DNA from: Bacteroidia bacterium
Lineage (GTDB): Bacteria > Bacteroidota > Bacteroidia > Bacteroidales > Azobacteroidaceae
Direction of reading: 5' to 3'
Assembly (NCBI GenBank): GCA_025996815.1
Contig: BNTT01000113.1
Span: 1-10,195, forward strand
Length of the DNA stretch: 10,195 nucleotides
In this document: positions 1 through 8,218 of the stretch, piece after piece
Numbering within the stretch: the first letter of the stretch is position 1
Layout: the number at the start of each line of letters is the position of its first letter
Translations under genes and position numbers: made by a program
Notes under the pieces: model-generated
Seen by the model: only the letters and a program-made list of their open reading frames with translations
The model's database searches: none
What the model was told of the DNA's origin: nothing

Positions 1-1070
1 ACACCGACAAACTGCCCAACGGCATCCCATACCTTATTAATGAATGCAAAAAGCGCAATATCAAATTCGGCATCTGGGTGGAACCCGAAATGGTGAACCC
101 CAAGAGCGAACTCTATGAGCAGCACCCCGACTGGGTGATTGCACAGCCGCACCGCGAGCGCACAGAGCAGCGCAACCAGTTGAATTTGGATTTGAGCAAC
201 CCCAAAGTGCAGGAATTTGTATTCAACACGGTGGACAACATCCTGCAATCCAACCCCGGCATCGACTATGTGAAATGGGATGCCAACCGCTACGTCTTCA
301 ATTCCGGCTCGTCTCACCTGCCGGCAGACAAGCAGTCGCACCTGTTTTTCGACTACTCCAAACGCCTGTTGGAAGTCATGAACAGGTTGAGTGCCAAATA
401 CCCGAAAGTAACCTTTATGGCTTGCTCCGGCGGCGGCGGGCGCATCGACTACGGCACATTGAAAAATTTCGACGAGTACTGGATTTCGGACAACAACGAC
501 CCCTTGCAGCGCATTTTCACCCAATGGGGTTCGCAATATTTCTTTCCGACCATCGGCTTGGCAAGCCATGTATCGGCTTCGCCAAACCACATCACGCACC
601 GCGCATTTTCGCTCAAAACGCGCTTCGACATAGCGATGGCGGCGAAATTGGGGATGGACTTGCAGCCCTCGCAGATGACGGAAAAGGAATACGCTTTTTC
701 GAAAGCCGCCATCGAAACCTACAAAACAATCCGCCCAACGGTGTTGTTTGGCGACCTCTACCGCATCCTCTCGCCCTACACGAGCAATCGCACCGTCTAT
801 ATGTATGTGAACGAGGCAAAGAGCGAAGCCGTAGTCTTCAACTTCCTGACACGCAAAGAGATATATCCGACACCCCACCCCTACACCTTGCAAGGACTTG
901 ACCCAAACAAGCAATACAAACTGACGGAAATCAACAAAGAAGGTCGCTCACGCCTCAATAGATACGAAAGCAAGACCTTCTCCGGCGATTACCTGATGAA
1001 AGTGGGCGTGCTCTTCACGATGTCGGAAGAATACGAGAGTGCAGTATTTAAAATTAGCGAAATAAAATAA
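1..1070 (+). CDS. GH36 alpha-galactosidase, C-terminal part (5' end outside window)
   Basis: This gene hydrolyses terminal alpha-galactosyl residues of oligosaccharides (raffinose or melibiose type, or galactomannan side chains). The frame is open from base 3, so the gene starts upstream and about 355 residues are visible. GH36 hallmarks appear in order: FGIWVEPEMVNP near base 64; YVKWDANR, whose Asp (codon 279-281) fits the family nucleophile; CSGGGGRIDYG (about 423-455); and WISDNNDP, whose Asp (codon 489-491) fits the acid/base. The two Asp are 70 residues apart, close to the 66 I recall for a characterised Lactobacillus GH36 enzyme. The remainder is the end of the barrel and a C-terminal beta-sandwich. 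The protein ends in KISEIK with no T9SS domain, so a periplasmic location is inferred; the N-terminal signal cannot be seen. It lies 18 bp upstream of susC and is probably the start of, or within, the same operon. The family call is firm; the exact substrate is inferred. Confidence 0.93.
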   Translation, partial: TDKLPNGIPYLINECKKRNIKFGIWVEPEMVNPKSELYEQHPDWVIAQPHRERTEQRNQLNLDLSNPKVQEFVFNTVDNILQSNPGIDYVKWDANRYVFNSGSSHLPADKQSHLFFDYSKRLLEVMNRLSAKYPKVTFMACSGGGGRIDYGTLKNFDEYWISDNNDPLQRIFTQWGSQYFFPTIGLASHVSASPNHITHRAFSLKTRFDIAMAAKLGMDLQPSQMTEKEYAFSKAAIETYKTIRPTVLFGDLYRILSPYTSNRTVYMYVNEAKSEAVVFNFLTRKEIYPTPHPYTLQGLDPNKQYKLTEINKEGRSRLNRYESKTFSGDYLMKVGVLFTMSEEYESAVFKISEIK

Positions 1071-1088
1071 CATTTAATATTTAGTTTT

Positions 1089-4000
1089 ATGAAACAAAAA
1101 ACACGTAATTTTACACATGGTGTGCTAATAGCCACTGTGGTACTCCTAATGGGGGGGGGGGGTACAGCCACTGCGGGCTGAGACTCCTCAGGAGTCCAAA
1201 ATAGCCGTAACCGGCGTAGTATCTGATGCCGATGGTCCGATCATCGGCGCAAGTGTCATCGAAAAGGGCAATCCTGCTAATGGAGTTGCCACCAATGTGG
1301 ATGGACAATACACCTTGCAGGTGTCGCCCAATGCCACATTGGAAGTGTCTTATCTTGGTTATGCCACCCAAACGGTAGCCGTGAAAAACCAGTCGAGCAT
1401 CAACGTTTTATTACGAAGCGATGACAGTGCGCTGGATGAAGTGGTCATCGTGGGTGCATCGATGAAAAAGAGCGACTTGACCGGTGCTGTCGGCAGCGTG
1501 AGTGCCAAGGTGCTGGCAGAAAAACCTGTTACAAGCCTTAACGAGGCTCTGCAAGGGCGCGTGGCAGGGGTGCTCATCTCCAATGCAGCACGCCCCGACC
1601 AGGAAGGTGCCATTAAAATTCGCGGTATCAACACCATCAATGGCTCCACCGACCCGATTTATGTGGTGGACGGCTTGGTGATGGACAACTTCGGCGGCGG
1701 CTTCAACTCCGTCAATCTCAACGACATTGCCTCTATTGAAATCTTAAAAGATGCTTCTTCAACGGCTCTGTATGGGTCGCGCGCCTCCAACGGGGTCGTT
1801 TTGATTACGACCAAAAAGGGAAAAGCGGGCGAAGGACGCATAAGCTACGATGGCTGGTTTGGCGTGCGCAGCTATGCCAACACCCCGGAAAAGATGAACT
1901 CCAGGCAGTTGTTTGAACTGCGGCGCGATGCGGCTATCAATGGCTTCACTGCCACGCACCCAAACGCAACGGATGCCGAATTGCAAACATTCATCACCGA
2001 CCGCGTGATGACGGCTTACAAGCAAAACGCCGCCGTTGGCGAGAATGTAGGCTTCGTATTTGGTCAATATGAATTAGATGCCTATGCCGACCCTAATTTT
2101 AAAGATTATGATTGGCTGGATGAAGTAACCCGCAACGGAACGGAACAAAACCACACCGTAAGTTTTGCCGGAGGCAGCGACAAAGGCTCCTACTATTTGA
2201 GTTTTGGCTATTCCAACCGACAGGGGATGATAAAAAATCTGAGCAACCAGCAATACAACGGGCGCATCAATGCCGAACAGAATATCAAACCGTGGTTGAA
2301 AGTGGGCACCAACACCTCGTTTAATCACACGGTTGCTGAAATTATGGCGGATGATGGCGTGTTTGATGGGGCGCGTGGTGCTAATCCCATGTTGCCTATT
2401 GACTATGACGTGCTGGAACTGAATTGGGCAAATAAACCCACTGAGGGCAACTATTTCAATCCCCTGCGCAGCATGAGCATCGAAAACGACCGCGAACGCA
2501 ATCGCTTGGTTTCTGCCAACTTCCTGAACATCAATCCGATTGAAGGCTTGAATATCCGTACTTCCTACTCGCTCAATATGTTGGAAGAAATGCGGTTCAG
2601 ATATGTGCCGAACGATATTCAGCAAGCCATTCGCTATACCCATGAAGGTGAAAACACGCACACGCGCGACCACCGCTTAAATTGGCAGTGGGACAACTCC
2701 ATCACTTACGACACAAGTTTTGGCGACCACAGAATCAATGCCCTGCTGGGTACGAGTGCCAGTAAAATCGACCGCAACTATACCGAAGCACGCGGTAGAG
2801 GTTATGATACGAATATGTTATCGTACTATAACTTGGGTGCATCCTACTTCACAGCCACCCGTGAGATTGGTTCCGATTTCACCGCTTCTACGCTTCTATC
2901 ATACTTGGCTCGTGCCAATTACAACTACAAAAGTAAGTATTATTTGACGGCTACTGCCCGCTACGATGGTTCTTCCAAGTTTGCTAAAGGCAATCAATGG
3001 GGATTTTTCCCGTCATTCTCCGCGGCATGGAATATTGCGGAAGAAGACTTTATGAAAAGTCAGGATATTTTCAACCAGTTGAAAGTGCGTGCGGGTTTCG
3101 GTTTGGTGGGAAATCAGGCTATTGACGATTACGCTTTTATGACACTTTACAGACCACAAGTGACAGAGGGAAACACAGTGTATAACCCCGGCAATAGACG
3201 CGGAACGCAAAATATCACTTGGGAAGCACAACAGCAATCCAATATTGGATTTGATGCTGCATTTTTGAACAGTCGTCTGCGCGTGTCTGCCGATGCTTTT
3301 CTGATTAACAACAAAAATTTGTTGATGACCCACGACATAAATGTTACTTCCGGTTTCAAGGAAGCGGTCGAAAATATTGGTGCCATTCAAAACAAAGGGG
3401 TGGAATTGACAGTGGACTATAAAGTTATTGACATACAAGACCTCCAATGGAATGTGTCGGCAAACATCTCTGCCGACAGAAACGAGGTGACTAAACTGTA
3501 TGGCGAAAACGATGCCATCTACAATATTGACGGCGACCGCAATCTGCAAAAGGAAGGTAACCTTTTCATCGGCGAATCGCGAAACACCATTTATATTTGG
3601 CGCACGGGCGGCATTGCTCAGGAAGTTGATGCAGGGCTTACAGGCATGAACTGGAACGGTCGCAAAGTGAACCCGGGCGATTTATATCCCTTGGACGTAA
3701 GCGGTGCAAATGGTACTCCTGACGGTAAGATTGATGACCTTGACCGCGTGATTGTTGGGTCGCCCGACCCCAAATGCTATGGAGGATTTGCGACAGACGT
3801 TACCTACAAAGGCATTTCGCTGAATGCAGTATTCAACTATTCCTACGGTGGAAAGAAATTGAGCTACCTGTATGAATCCATGACCGGCAGCACGGGCACC
3901 GGACTTGCTTCCGTGGATTTGCTCGACCGCTGGTCGCCAAGCAATACAACAGCGAAATTCCCTCGTCCAATAATCAACGACCCGATGGGAACATCTTACA

Positions 4001-4248
4001 ATACTTTTTCCGGCAGCCAAATGGACTTCTCCGTGCAGGATGCTTCTTTTTTGCGCATGTCGGCATTGACTTTGGCTTACACATTGCCGAAAAATATTGT
4101 CAGCGACTTGAAATTAAGCAACTTGCGGGTGTATGCTACGGGGTCTAACCTGTTTTGTCTTACTCCTTACAAAGGATACGACCCCGAAACAGGCGATTGG
4201 TATCCTCCAACACGGATGTTTGTGTTTGGTGTGAACATTTCATTTTAA
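1089..4248 (+). CDS. SusC/RagA-like TonB-dependent outer-membrane transporter, out of frame at a poly-G tract
   Basis: This is the outer-membrane channel that imports oligosaccharides with its SusD partner, powered by TonB. The ATG at 1089 opens a signal peptide (MKQKTRN, then the core GVLIATVVLLM), but 12 G at 1151-1162 put the mature protein in another frame, and the signal frame stops at TGA 1179-1181 after 30 codons. With 11 G the protein is 1052 residues with cleavage after LRA (residue 30), a normal SusC length. In the downstream frame come a carboxypeptidase-regulatory-like domain (IAVTGVVSDADGPIIGASV to YLGY), a TonB-box-like stretch LDEVVIVG (about residue 115), and a plug domain (EALQGRVAGVLI, IKIRGINTI, PIYVVDG, IEILKDASSTALYGSRASNG). 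A long beta-barrel follows, ending in FVFGVNISF with the usual terminal Phe. No STN domain is present. The uninterrupted frame has an internal GTG at 1297, but starting there would lose the signal and half the first domain, so 1089 is preferred. SusD follows after 21 bp. Confidence 0.93.
1151..1162 (+). repeat. Poly-G tract (G12), candidate phase-variation switch in susC
   Basis: Twelve consecutive G begin at the third base of an ATG codon inside the signal-peptide coding region. Codon phasing decides expression. Eleven G (or 8, 14) join signal and mature SusC with an in-frame glycine run; the 12 G present lead to TGA at 1179; 13 G lead to a TAG just beyond. A run this long is rare in coding DNA of moderate GC content and is the classic substrate for slipped-strand mispairing. 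Glycines at this point of a signal peptide should tolerate changes of whole codons. The base count and frames are read directly; switching is inferred, and a base-calling error in the homopolymer is possible. Confidence 0.85.
1182..1196 (+). repeat. Short perfect inverted repeat just after the poly-G tract
   Basis: GACTCCT and AGGAGTC form 7-bp arms around a single central C, giving in RNA a small hairpin of about 6 bp with a 3-nt loop. It lies 19 bases after the G run, in the codons just past the predicted signal-peptidase site. It could stall polymerase near the tract or affect mRNA folding, but a repeat of this size can arise by chance. Confidence 0.4.
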
Positions 4249-4269
4249 CAACTATAAAATTTAAAACAG

Positions 4270-5895
4270 ATGAAAACAAAAAGAAATAGAAATAGATTTA
4301 TTGGCACCTTTGCAATAGCATTGGTAGTGGGAATGGCTTCCTGTTCCGATTTTTTGAACGAGATGCCAAAAACAGCTTTGACACAAGAACAGATTTCTAC
4401 TGATTTGAAATTGCTGGAACCGGCGGTGGATGGCTTATACGCCTCTTTCCGCAGTAATAAAGCCGGACGAGGCGGACTTACGTTCAGTTTGCTCGGCTTA
4501 GACGAAAGCAAGCAGGGTATCGTCCAGATGATGGACGCAAGTCAGGCAGGCTTTGACAATTACGACGGTATGTTAAATCCAACATCCGCTCAAATTGATG
4601 AACTGTGGACGAGAAGACTGCCAACTATTCACTCTGCCGCTCTGTGTATTGCGGGTTTGGATGCATTGACTAAGCAAACAGCCGATACGGAAACGGAAAC
4701 ATTGGCAAAACTTACCGATTTAAAGGCACATGCTTGTTTTGTGCGTGCACTCACCATGTTTGAACTCACCATGTATTTTGGTAGAGTGCCTGTGCAGGAA
4801 ATCGCTGATTTGAATAGTCCTGAACAGGATTTGTCGCTACGCCCACTGCCGGAGGTGTGGGCACAAATAGCACGCGATTTTGAATATGCCTCGCAAAACT
4901 TGCCGTTAGGACCTCAAAAAACAGACAGAGCCACCAAAGGTGCTGCCCTGGCTATGCTGGGGAAAACGTATATGTATGCGCCGGAAGAAAGCACTTACCG
5001 CGACTTCCAAAAGGCAGCAGACTGTTTCAAGCAAGTCATGGACTTACCCATAAGTCCTAAGTATAATGTAAGTACCAGTTATTCTCTATTATTTGATGAA
5101 TGGGGTGGTGTAGAATTTGATAAACCCGAATCGGTTTATGAAATAGACTACAAACCCAATAGTCAGGGACCAAATTTTTGGCAATGGGATATGGGTTCCC
5201 GCACGCTGGCTGCTCTGGGAGAGCCTTGCTACATAGGTGGCTATGATGTGGCACTCCCAACGGAATATGCCTACAAGATGCAAGCAGATGGAGGCGTGTG
5301 GGAAGAAGGCGACAAGCGCAGAGAAGTGAGTATCCGCTACGATTTTACATACAATGGCAAAACATACGATGTCGTAGCTTGGGGAGCCGACGAACTTGAC
5401 CCGCATATCAAAAAATGGGAAGACCGCCGCGTGGATAAATTTTCTACCGCAGAGCAGGCAAAAGAAGCAATCAGCGGCAGGAGTTTCTACTATTCGGGCA
5501 AAAATTATATGATGATTCGCTTTGCCGATGTGCTCCTGTGCTATGCCGAATGTTTGAATGAACTGGGGCAGACAGCCGCAGCAGTGACGGAAGTGAATAA
5601 AGTGCGCCGTCGCGCATTTGAAGACAACGCACATGCGTGGAACAGTGCTATGTCGCAGGCTGATTTTCGTGTCAATATTTTGGACGAACGCCTCCGCGAA
5701 CTCTGCTTTGAAGGCTGGCGACGCATGGACTTGATTCGTACCGGCAAATTTGTGGAACTGATTAGCGAGCGCAACCCTTGGGCAAAGGAAAAAGGCACGA
5801 TTCGTGACTATCATGTGCGCTTCCCGATACCGAACAACGAGATATTGACTAATCCTCAAATCTCTCGCGAAGACCAAAATGATGGCTATAATTAA
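4270..5895 (+). CDS. SusD/RagB-like surface glycan-binding lipoprotein
   Basis: This 541-residue protein is the surface lid and binding partner of the SusC transporter just upstream. It starts with a basic stretch (MKTKRNRNR), a hydrophobic segment and a lipobox MASC with the lipidated Cys at residue 25. The following SDFLNE places acidic residues where Bacteroidota lipoproteins carry a surface-export signal. SusD family landmarks are the helix around HACFVRALTMFELTMYFGRVP, the TPR-like region with TKGAALAMLGKTYMYAP, the stretch MMIRFADVLLCYAECLNELG, and the C-terminal ERLRELCFEGWRRMDLIRTG. It ends near FPIPNNEILTNPQI and QNDGYN, where many relatives have QNPGY. Length is normal for the family. 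The gap to susC is 21 bp of A-rich leader without a clear Shine-Dalgarno, and GH97 begins 11 bp after the stop, so the genes are almost certainly co-transcribed. The bound glycan cannot be read from the sequence. Confidence 0.95.
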   Translation: MKTKRNRNRFIGTFAIALVVGMASCSDFLNEMPKTALTQEQISTDLKLLEPAVDGLYASFRSNKAGRGGLTFSLLGLDESKQGIVQMMDASQAGFDNYDGMLNPTSAQIDELWTRRLPTIHSAALCIAGLDALTKQTADTETETLAKLTDLKAHACFVRALTMFELTMYFGRVPVQEIADLNSPEQDLSLRPLPEVWAQIARDFEYASQNLPLGPQKTDRATKGAALAMLGKTYMYAPEESTYRDFQKAADCFKQVMDLPISPKYNVSTSYSLLFDEWGGVEFDKPESVYEIDYKPNSQGPNFWQWDMGSRTLAALGEPCYIGGYDVALPTEYAYKMQADGGVWEEGDKRREVSIRYDFTYNGKTYDVVAWGADELDPHIKKWEDRRVDKFSTAEQAKEAISGRSFYYSGKNYMMIRFADVLLCYAECLNELGQTAAAVTEVNKVRRRAFEDNAHAWNSAMSQADFRVNILDERLRELCFEGWRRMDLIRTGKFVELISERNPWAKEKGTIRDYHVRFPIPNNEILTNPQISREDQNDGYN

Positions 5896-5906
5896 TAACA
5901 GCGATA

Positions 5907-8192
5907 ATGAAAAAGCAACTGTTCATAGCATTGTTTGTGAGCCTCGTCTTCTGCCTGAATATTCAGGCAGAAGATTACGAGGTGGCTTCTCCGGATGCGC
6001 AAATCACACTGAAACTGCACATCAACGGCGGAACAACTTACGAAGTGCTGCACGGCGAAACGCAACTAATCGCGGCATCTCCCATCGGGTTGAACCTTGC
6101 CAACAGCACCGTGATTGGCGGCGGCACGGTCAAAAGCACCCAAACGCGCCGCGAAAATAATCAGATTGAAGTGGCTGTCGGGAAAAACAAAACCCTGACG
6201 GAAGCCTACAACGAACTGGTGGTGCAGTTCAATGAAAACTACAACTTAATCGTAAGGGCTTACAACGAGGGTGTCGCCTATCGCTTCGTTACGGCTCTGG
6301 GTGGCGAAATAATCATCAATAGCGAAGATGCCCTGTTTAATTTCCCCGTTTCGCCGAAAGTGTATTTTCCCGAATGTGATACGAACACCGGTCAGGAAAC
6401 AGACCGCAAGGGAGTAAATCGCACGATTCATCATGGTTTTCGCAACTTTGAACGGACATACAATATCTACACGGCTCCGGCATCTATTTCTTCCAATAAG
6501 TTTGCGGTAACCCCCGTCCTGTATGAATATCCCAATTCTAACTACAAGGTGGTGGTGACGGAAGCAGATACTTACGACTATCCGGGTATGTATATGGAGC
6601 GCAACGGCATCCGCTCAATGCGCGGCATGTGGGCGAAATATCCGAAAGCGGTGATGGACCCCGCAGGTGGACCGGATGATGATGGCTACAACTATTATTC
6701 CAATCATCTGGTGTATGAACGGGAGGATTATATTGTGAAAACCGATGGCAACCGCACGTTCCCCTGGCGCGTAATTATTGTGAGCAACGACGACAAATCA
6801 TTGCTCAACAACAATTTGGTTTACCTCTTGGCAGAGCCATCCCGCCTGCCGGACGTTTCGTGGATTAAACCCGGAAAATCGGCGTGGGAATGGTGGCACA
6901 AAGCCATGCTGGAAGGCGTGAGTTTTCCGGTAGGGGAAGACAATCTGAGTGCACAAATGTATCGGTATTACATTGATTGGGCAGCGGCTAATGGCATTGA
7001 GTATATGACTTTTGATGCGGGATATGATGAAAGTTGGGTGCAGTCGCTTTGTGCGTATGGCAGAAACAAAGGGGTGAAAATCATCCTCTGGACGTGGGCA
7101 AGTTGTGCCCTCGAAGCACCGGACGACTGGATTGTGAAGATGAAAAAGCGGGGCGTTGCCGGCGCAAAAATCGACTTCTTTGAACGCAACGACCAAATTG
7201 CCATGCGGTGGGGGCATCAGTTGGCGCAAAAATTGGCGGACAATCAAATGGTGGGCATCTTCCACGGGTGTCCTGTGCCTACGGGACTAAGCCGCACATA
7301 CCCCAATATTCTGAACTTTGAAGCCGTGCGCGGCGGGGAAGATAATTTTTGGAGAAGTTTGGTAACGCCGGATTATCACACGCAATTCCCGTTTATCCGT
7401 TCATTGGCAGGTCCCGAAGATTACACGCCGGGGTCGATGCGCAACAAAACGGCGGCGGAGTTTTACCCCGTTGACAAGTCGCACACCGTGCCGATGAGCA
7501 TGGGCACTCGGGCGCACGAACTGTCGATGTATGTGATTTTCGACCATTGGTTGGGCTATTTGTGCGATGCGCCAACGGAGTATAATAAATATCCCGACAT
7601 ACTGGATTTTCTTTCCACCGTTCCGACCGTTTGGGACAAAACGGTGCCGTTGGATGCCAAATTAGGCGAATATATCCTGATGGCGAAACAGACGGGAAGC
7701 AACTGGTATGTGGGTGGAATGAGCAATTGGAATGCGCGCGATATTGAAGTAGATTTCAATTTCTTGCCCGCCGGAGCGTCTTATCAGGCAACCATCCTGC
7801 GCGATGCACCGACCGCAAGCACACAGCCTACGCAATATGTGTCTGAAACACGAACCATCACTCAGAGTAGCAAATTGACTTTCACGATGGAAAAGGGAGG
7901 CGGCTTTGCGATTCGGTTAGCGAACGCGGACGGCACAGACGTGAGCAGCATCCCGACCAACCCGCAAATATCGGTGGTTGTGGATAGATTCGCTGAAACA
8001 TTGAATGTCAATTCAGAGGCGGCTATTCAAGCAATTCGCGTCTATAATATGTCCGGACAGATTTTGTTGGCTCAACAGTTTGCCGACAACGGGCATCTGT
8101 ACCAATTGAATCTGTCGGGTTTTAGCAGTGGCGTGTATATCGTAAAAGTGCAAACAGAAAAAAGTTCATCGTCGATGAAGTTTATATATTAA
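5907..8192 (+). CDS. GH97 glycoside hydrolase, retaining-type residues, with T9SS C-terminal sorting domain
   Basis: This 761-residue enzyme is predicted to cleave alpha-galactosides or a related sugar at the cell surface. A signal peptide covers residues 1-21 (cleavage NIQA/EDYEV). The N-terminal beta-sandwich runs to about 300 and the (beta/alpha)8 barrel follows with GH97 marks PGKSAWEWWH (about 320), YMTFDAGYDESW (about 365), GAKIDFFER and NFEAVRGGEDN. A C-terminal beta-sandwich precedes the sorting domain. Asp423 in GAKIDFF and Glu472 in NFEAVRG sit where I recall the nucleophile and acid/base of the retaining alpha-galactosidase BtGH97b (D415 and E470); inverting SusB-type alpha-glucosidases lack that Asp. 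Some retaining relatives are beta-L-arabinopyranosidases, so substrate is not certain. Residues about 686-761, with IRVYNMSGQIL and FSSGVYIVKVQ, form a type A T9SS sorting domain, implying surface attachment or secretion. The start is fixed by the signal peptide and the 11-bp gap after susD. Confidence 0.93.
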   Translation: MKKQLFIALFVSLVFCLNIQAEDYEVASPDAQITLKLHINGGTTYEVLHGETQLIAASPIGLNLANSTVIGGGTVKSTQTRRENNQIEVAVGKNKTLTEAYNELVVQFNENYNLIVRAYNEGVAYRFVTALGGEIIINSEDALFNFPVSPKVYFPECDTNTGQETDRKGVNRTIHHGFRNFERTYNIYTAPASISSNKFAVTPVLYEYPNSNYKVVVTEADTYDYPGMYMERNGIRSMRGMWAKYPKAVMDPAGGPDDDGYNYYSNHLVYEREDYIVKTDGNRTFPWRVIIVSNDDKSLLNNNLVYLLAEPSRLPDVSWIKPGKSAWEWWHKAMLEGVSFPVGEDNLSAQMYRYYIDWAAANGIEYMTFDAGYDESWVQSLCAYGRNKGVKIILWTWASCALEAPDDWIVKMKKRGVAGAKIDFFERNDQIAMRWGHQLAQKLADNQMVGIFHGCPVPTGLSRTYPNILNFEAVRGGEDNFWRSLVTPDYHTQFPFIRSLAGPEDYTPGSMRNKTAAEFYPVDKSHTVPMSMGTRAHELSMYVIFDHWLGYLCDAPTEYNKYPDILDFLSTVPTVWDKTVPLDAKLGEYILMAKQTGSNWYVGGMSNWNARDIEVDFNFLPAGASYQATILRDAPTASTQPTQYVSETRTITQSSKLTFTMEKGGGFAIRLANADGTDVSSIPTNPQISVVVDRFAETLNVNSEAAIQAIRVYNMSGQILLAQQFADNGHLYQLNLSGFSSGVYIVKVQTEKSSSSMKFIY
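5942..5982 (+). repeat. Long palindrome in the GH97 signal-peptide coding region
   Basis: Bases 5948-5973 are a perfect 26-bp palindrome (13 + 13, centre GAATATTC). It is flanked by CCTCGT (5942-5947) and, after three unpaired bases, its complement ACGAGG (5977-5982), giving 19 pairable bases per arm. It starts 36 bases into the GH97 coding sequence and encodes residues 12-26, across the signal-peptidase site. In mRNA it would form a stable hairpin near the start codon; in DNA it could be a dimeric regulator's site or a cruciform. Structure is seen directly; any function is inferred. Confidence 0.7.
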
Positions 8193-8218
8193 TTATTATT
8201 TATTTAAATTATTTTTTT

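Noticed and set aside
427..441. GGC-rich run in GH36 as another slippage tract
   Set aside because: It encodes the conserved glycine motif CSGGGGR of the GH36 active site; the short GGC run is explained by protein constraint.
275..901. Plus-strand 208-codon frame inside GH36
   Set aside because: It overlaps the GH36 catalytic region in another frame and has an Arg/His/Pro-rich composition typical of a frame-shifted reading.
3455..3478. Inverted repeat TGTCGGCA / TGCCGACA with an 8-base loop in susC
   Set aside because: It is an 8-bp stem deep inside the barrel-coding region with no T run or nearby start; such repeats are expected by chance in 10 kb.
1297..4248. SusC taken as a 983-residue protein starting at GTG 1297
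   Set aside because: Conserved coding sequence continues upstream in that frame to the poly-G tract, and a proper signal peptide lies in the neighbouring frame. The GTG start would leave a protein without a signal and with half its first domain missing.
2074..5877. Long minus-strand open frames (for example 2074-2673, 3013-3549, 5089-5877)
   Set aside because: They lie fully antisense to well-recognised SusC and SusD coding sequence, have no leader or recognisable domains, and are typical shadow frames.
5879..6160. A 93-codon plus-strand frame across the susD/GH97 junction
   Set aside because: It overlaps the end of SusD and the signal peptide and N-terminus of GH97, both clearly real, and has no family resemblance.
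8212..8218. Run of seven T directly before the LRR start codon as a phase-variable tract
   Set aside because: It is outside the coding frame, short, and in keeping with the AT-rich leaders usual in Bacteroidota.
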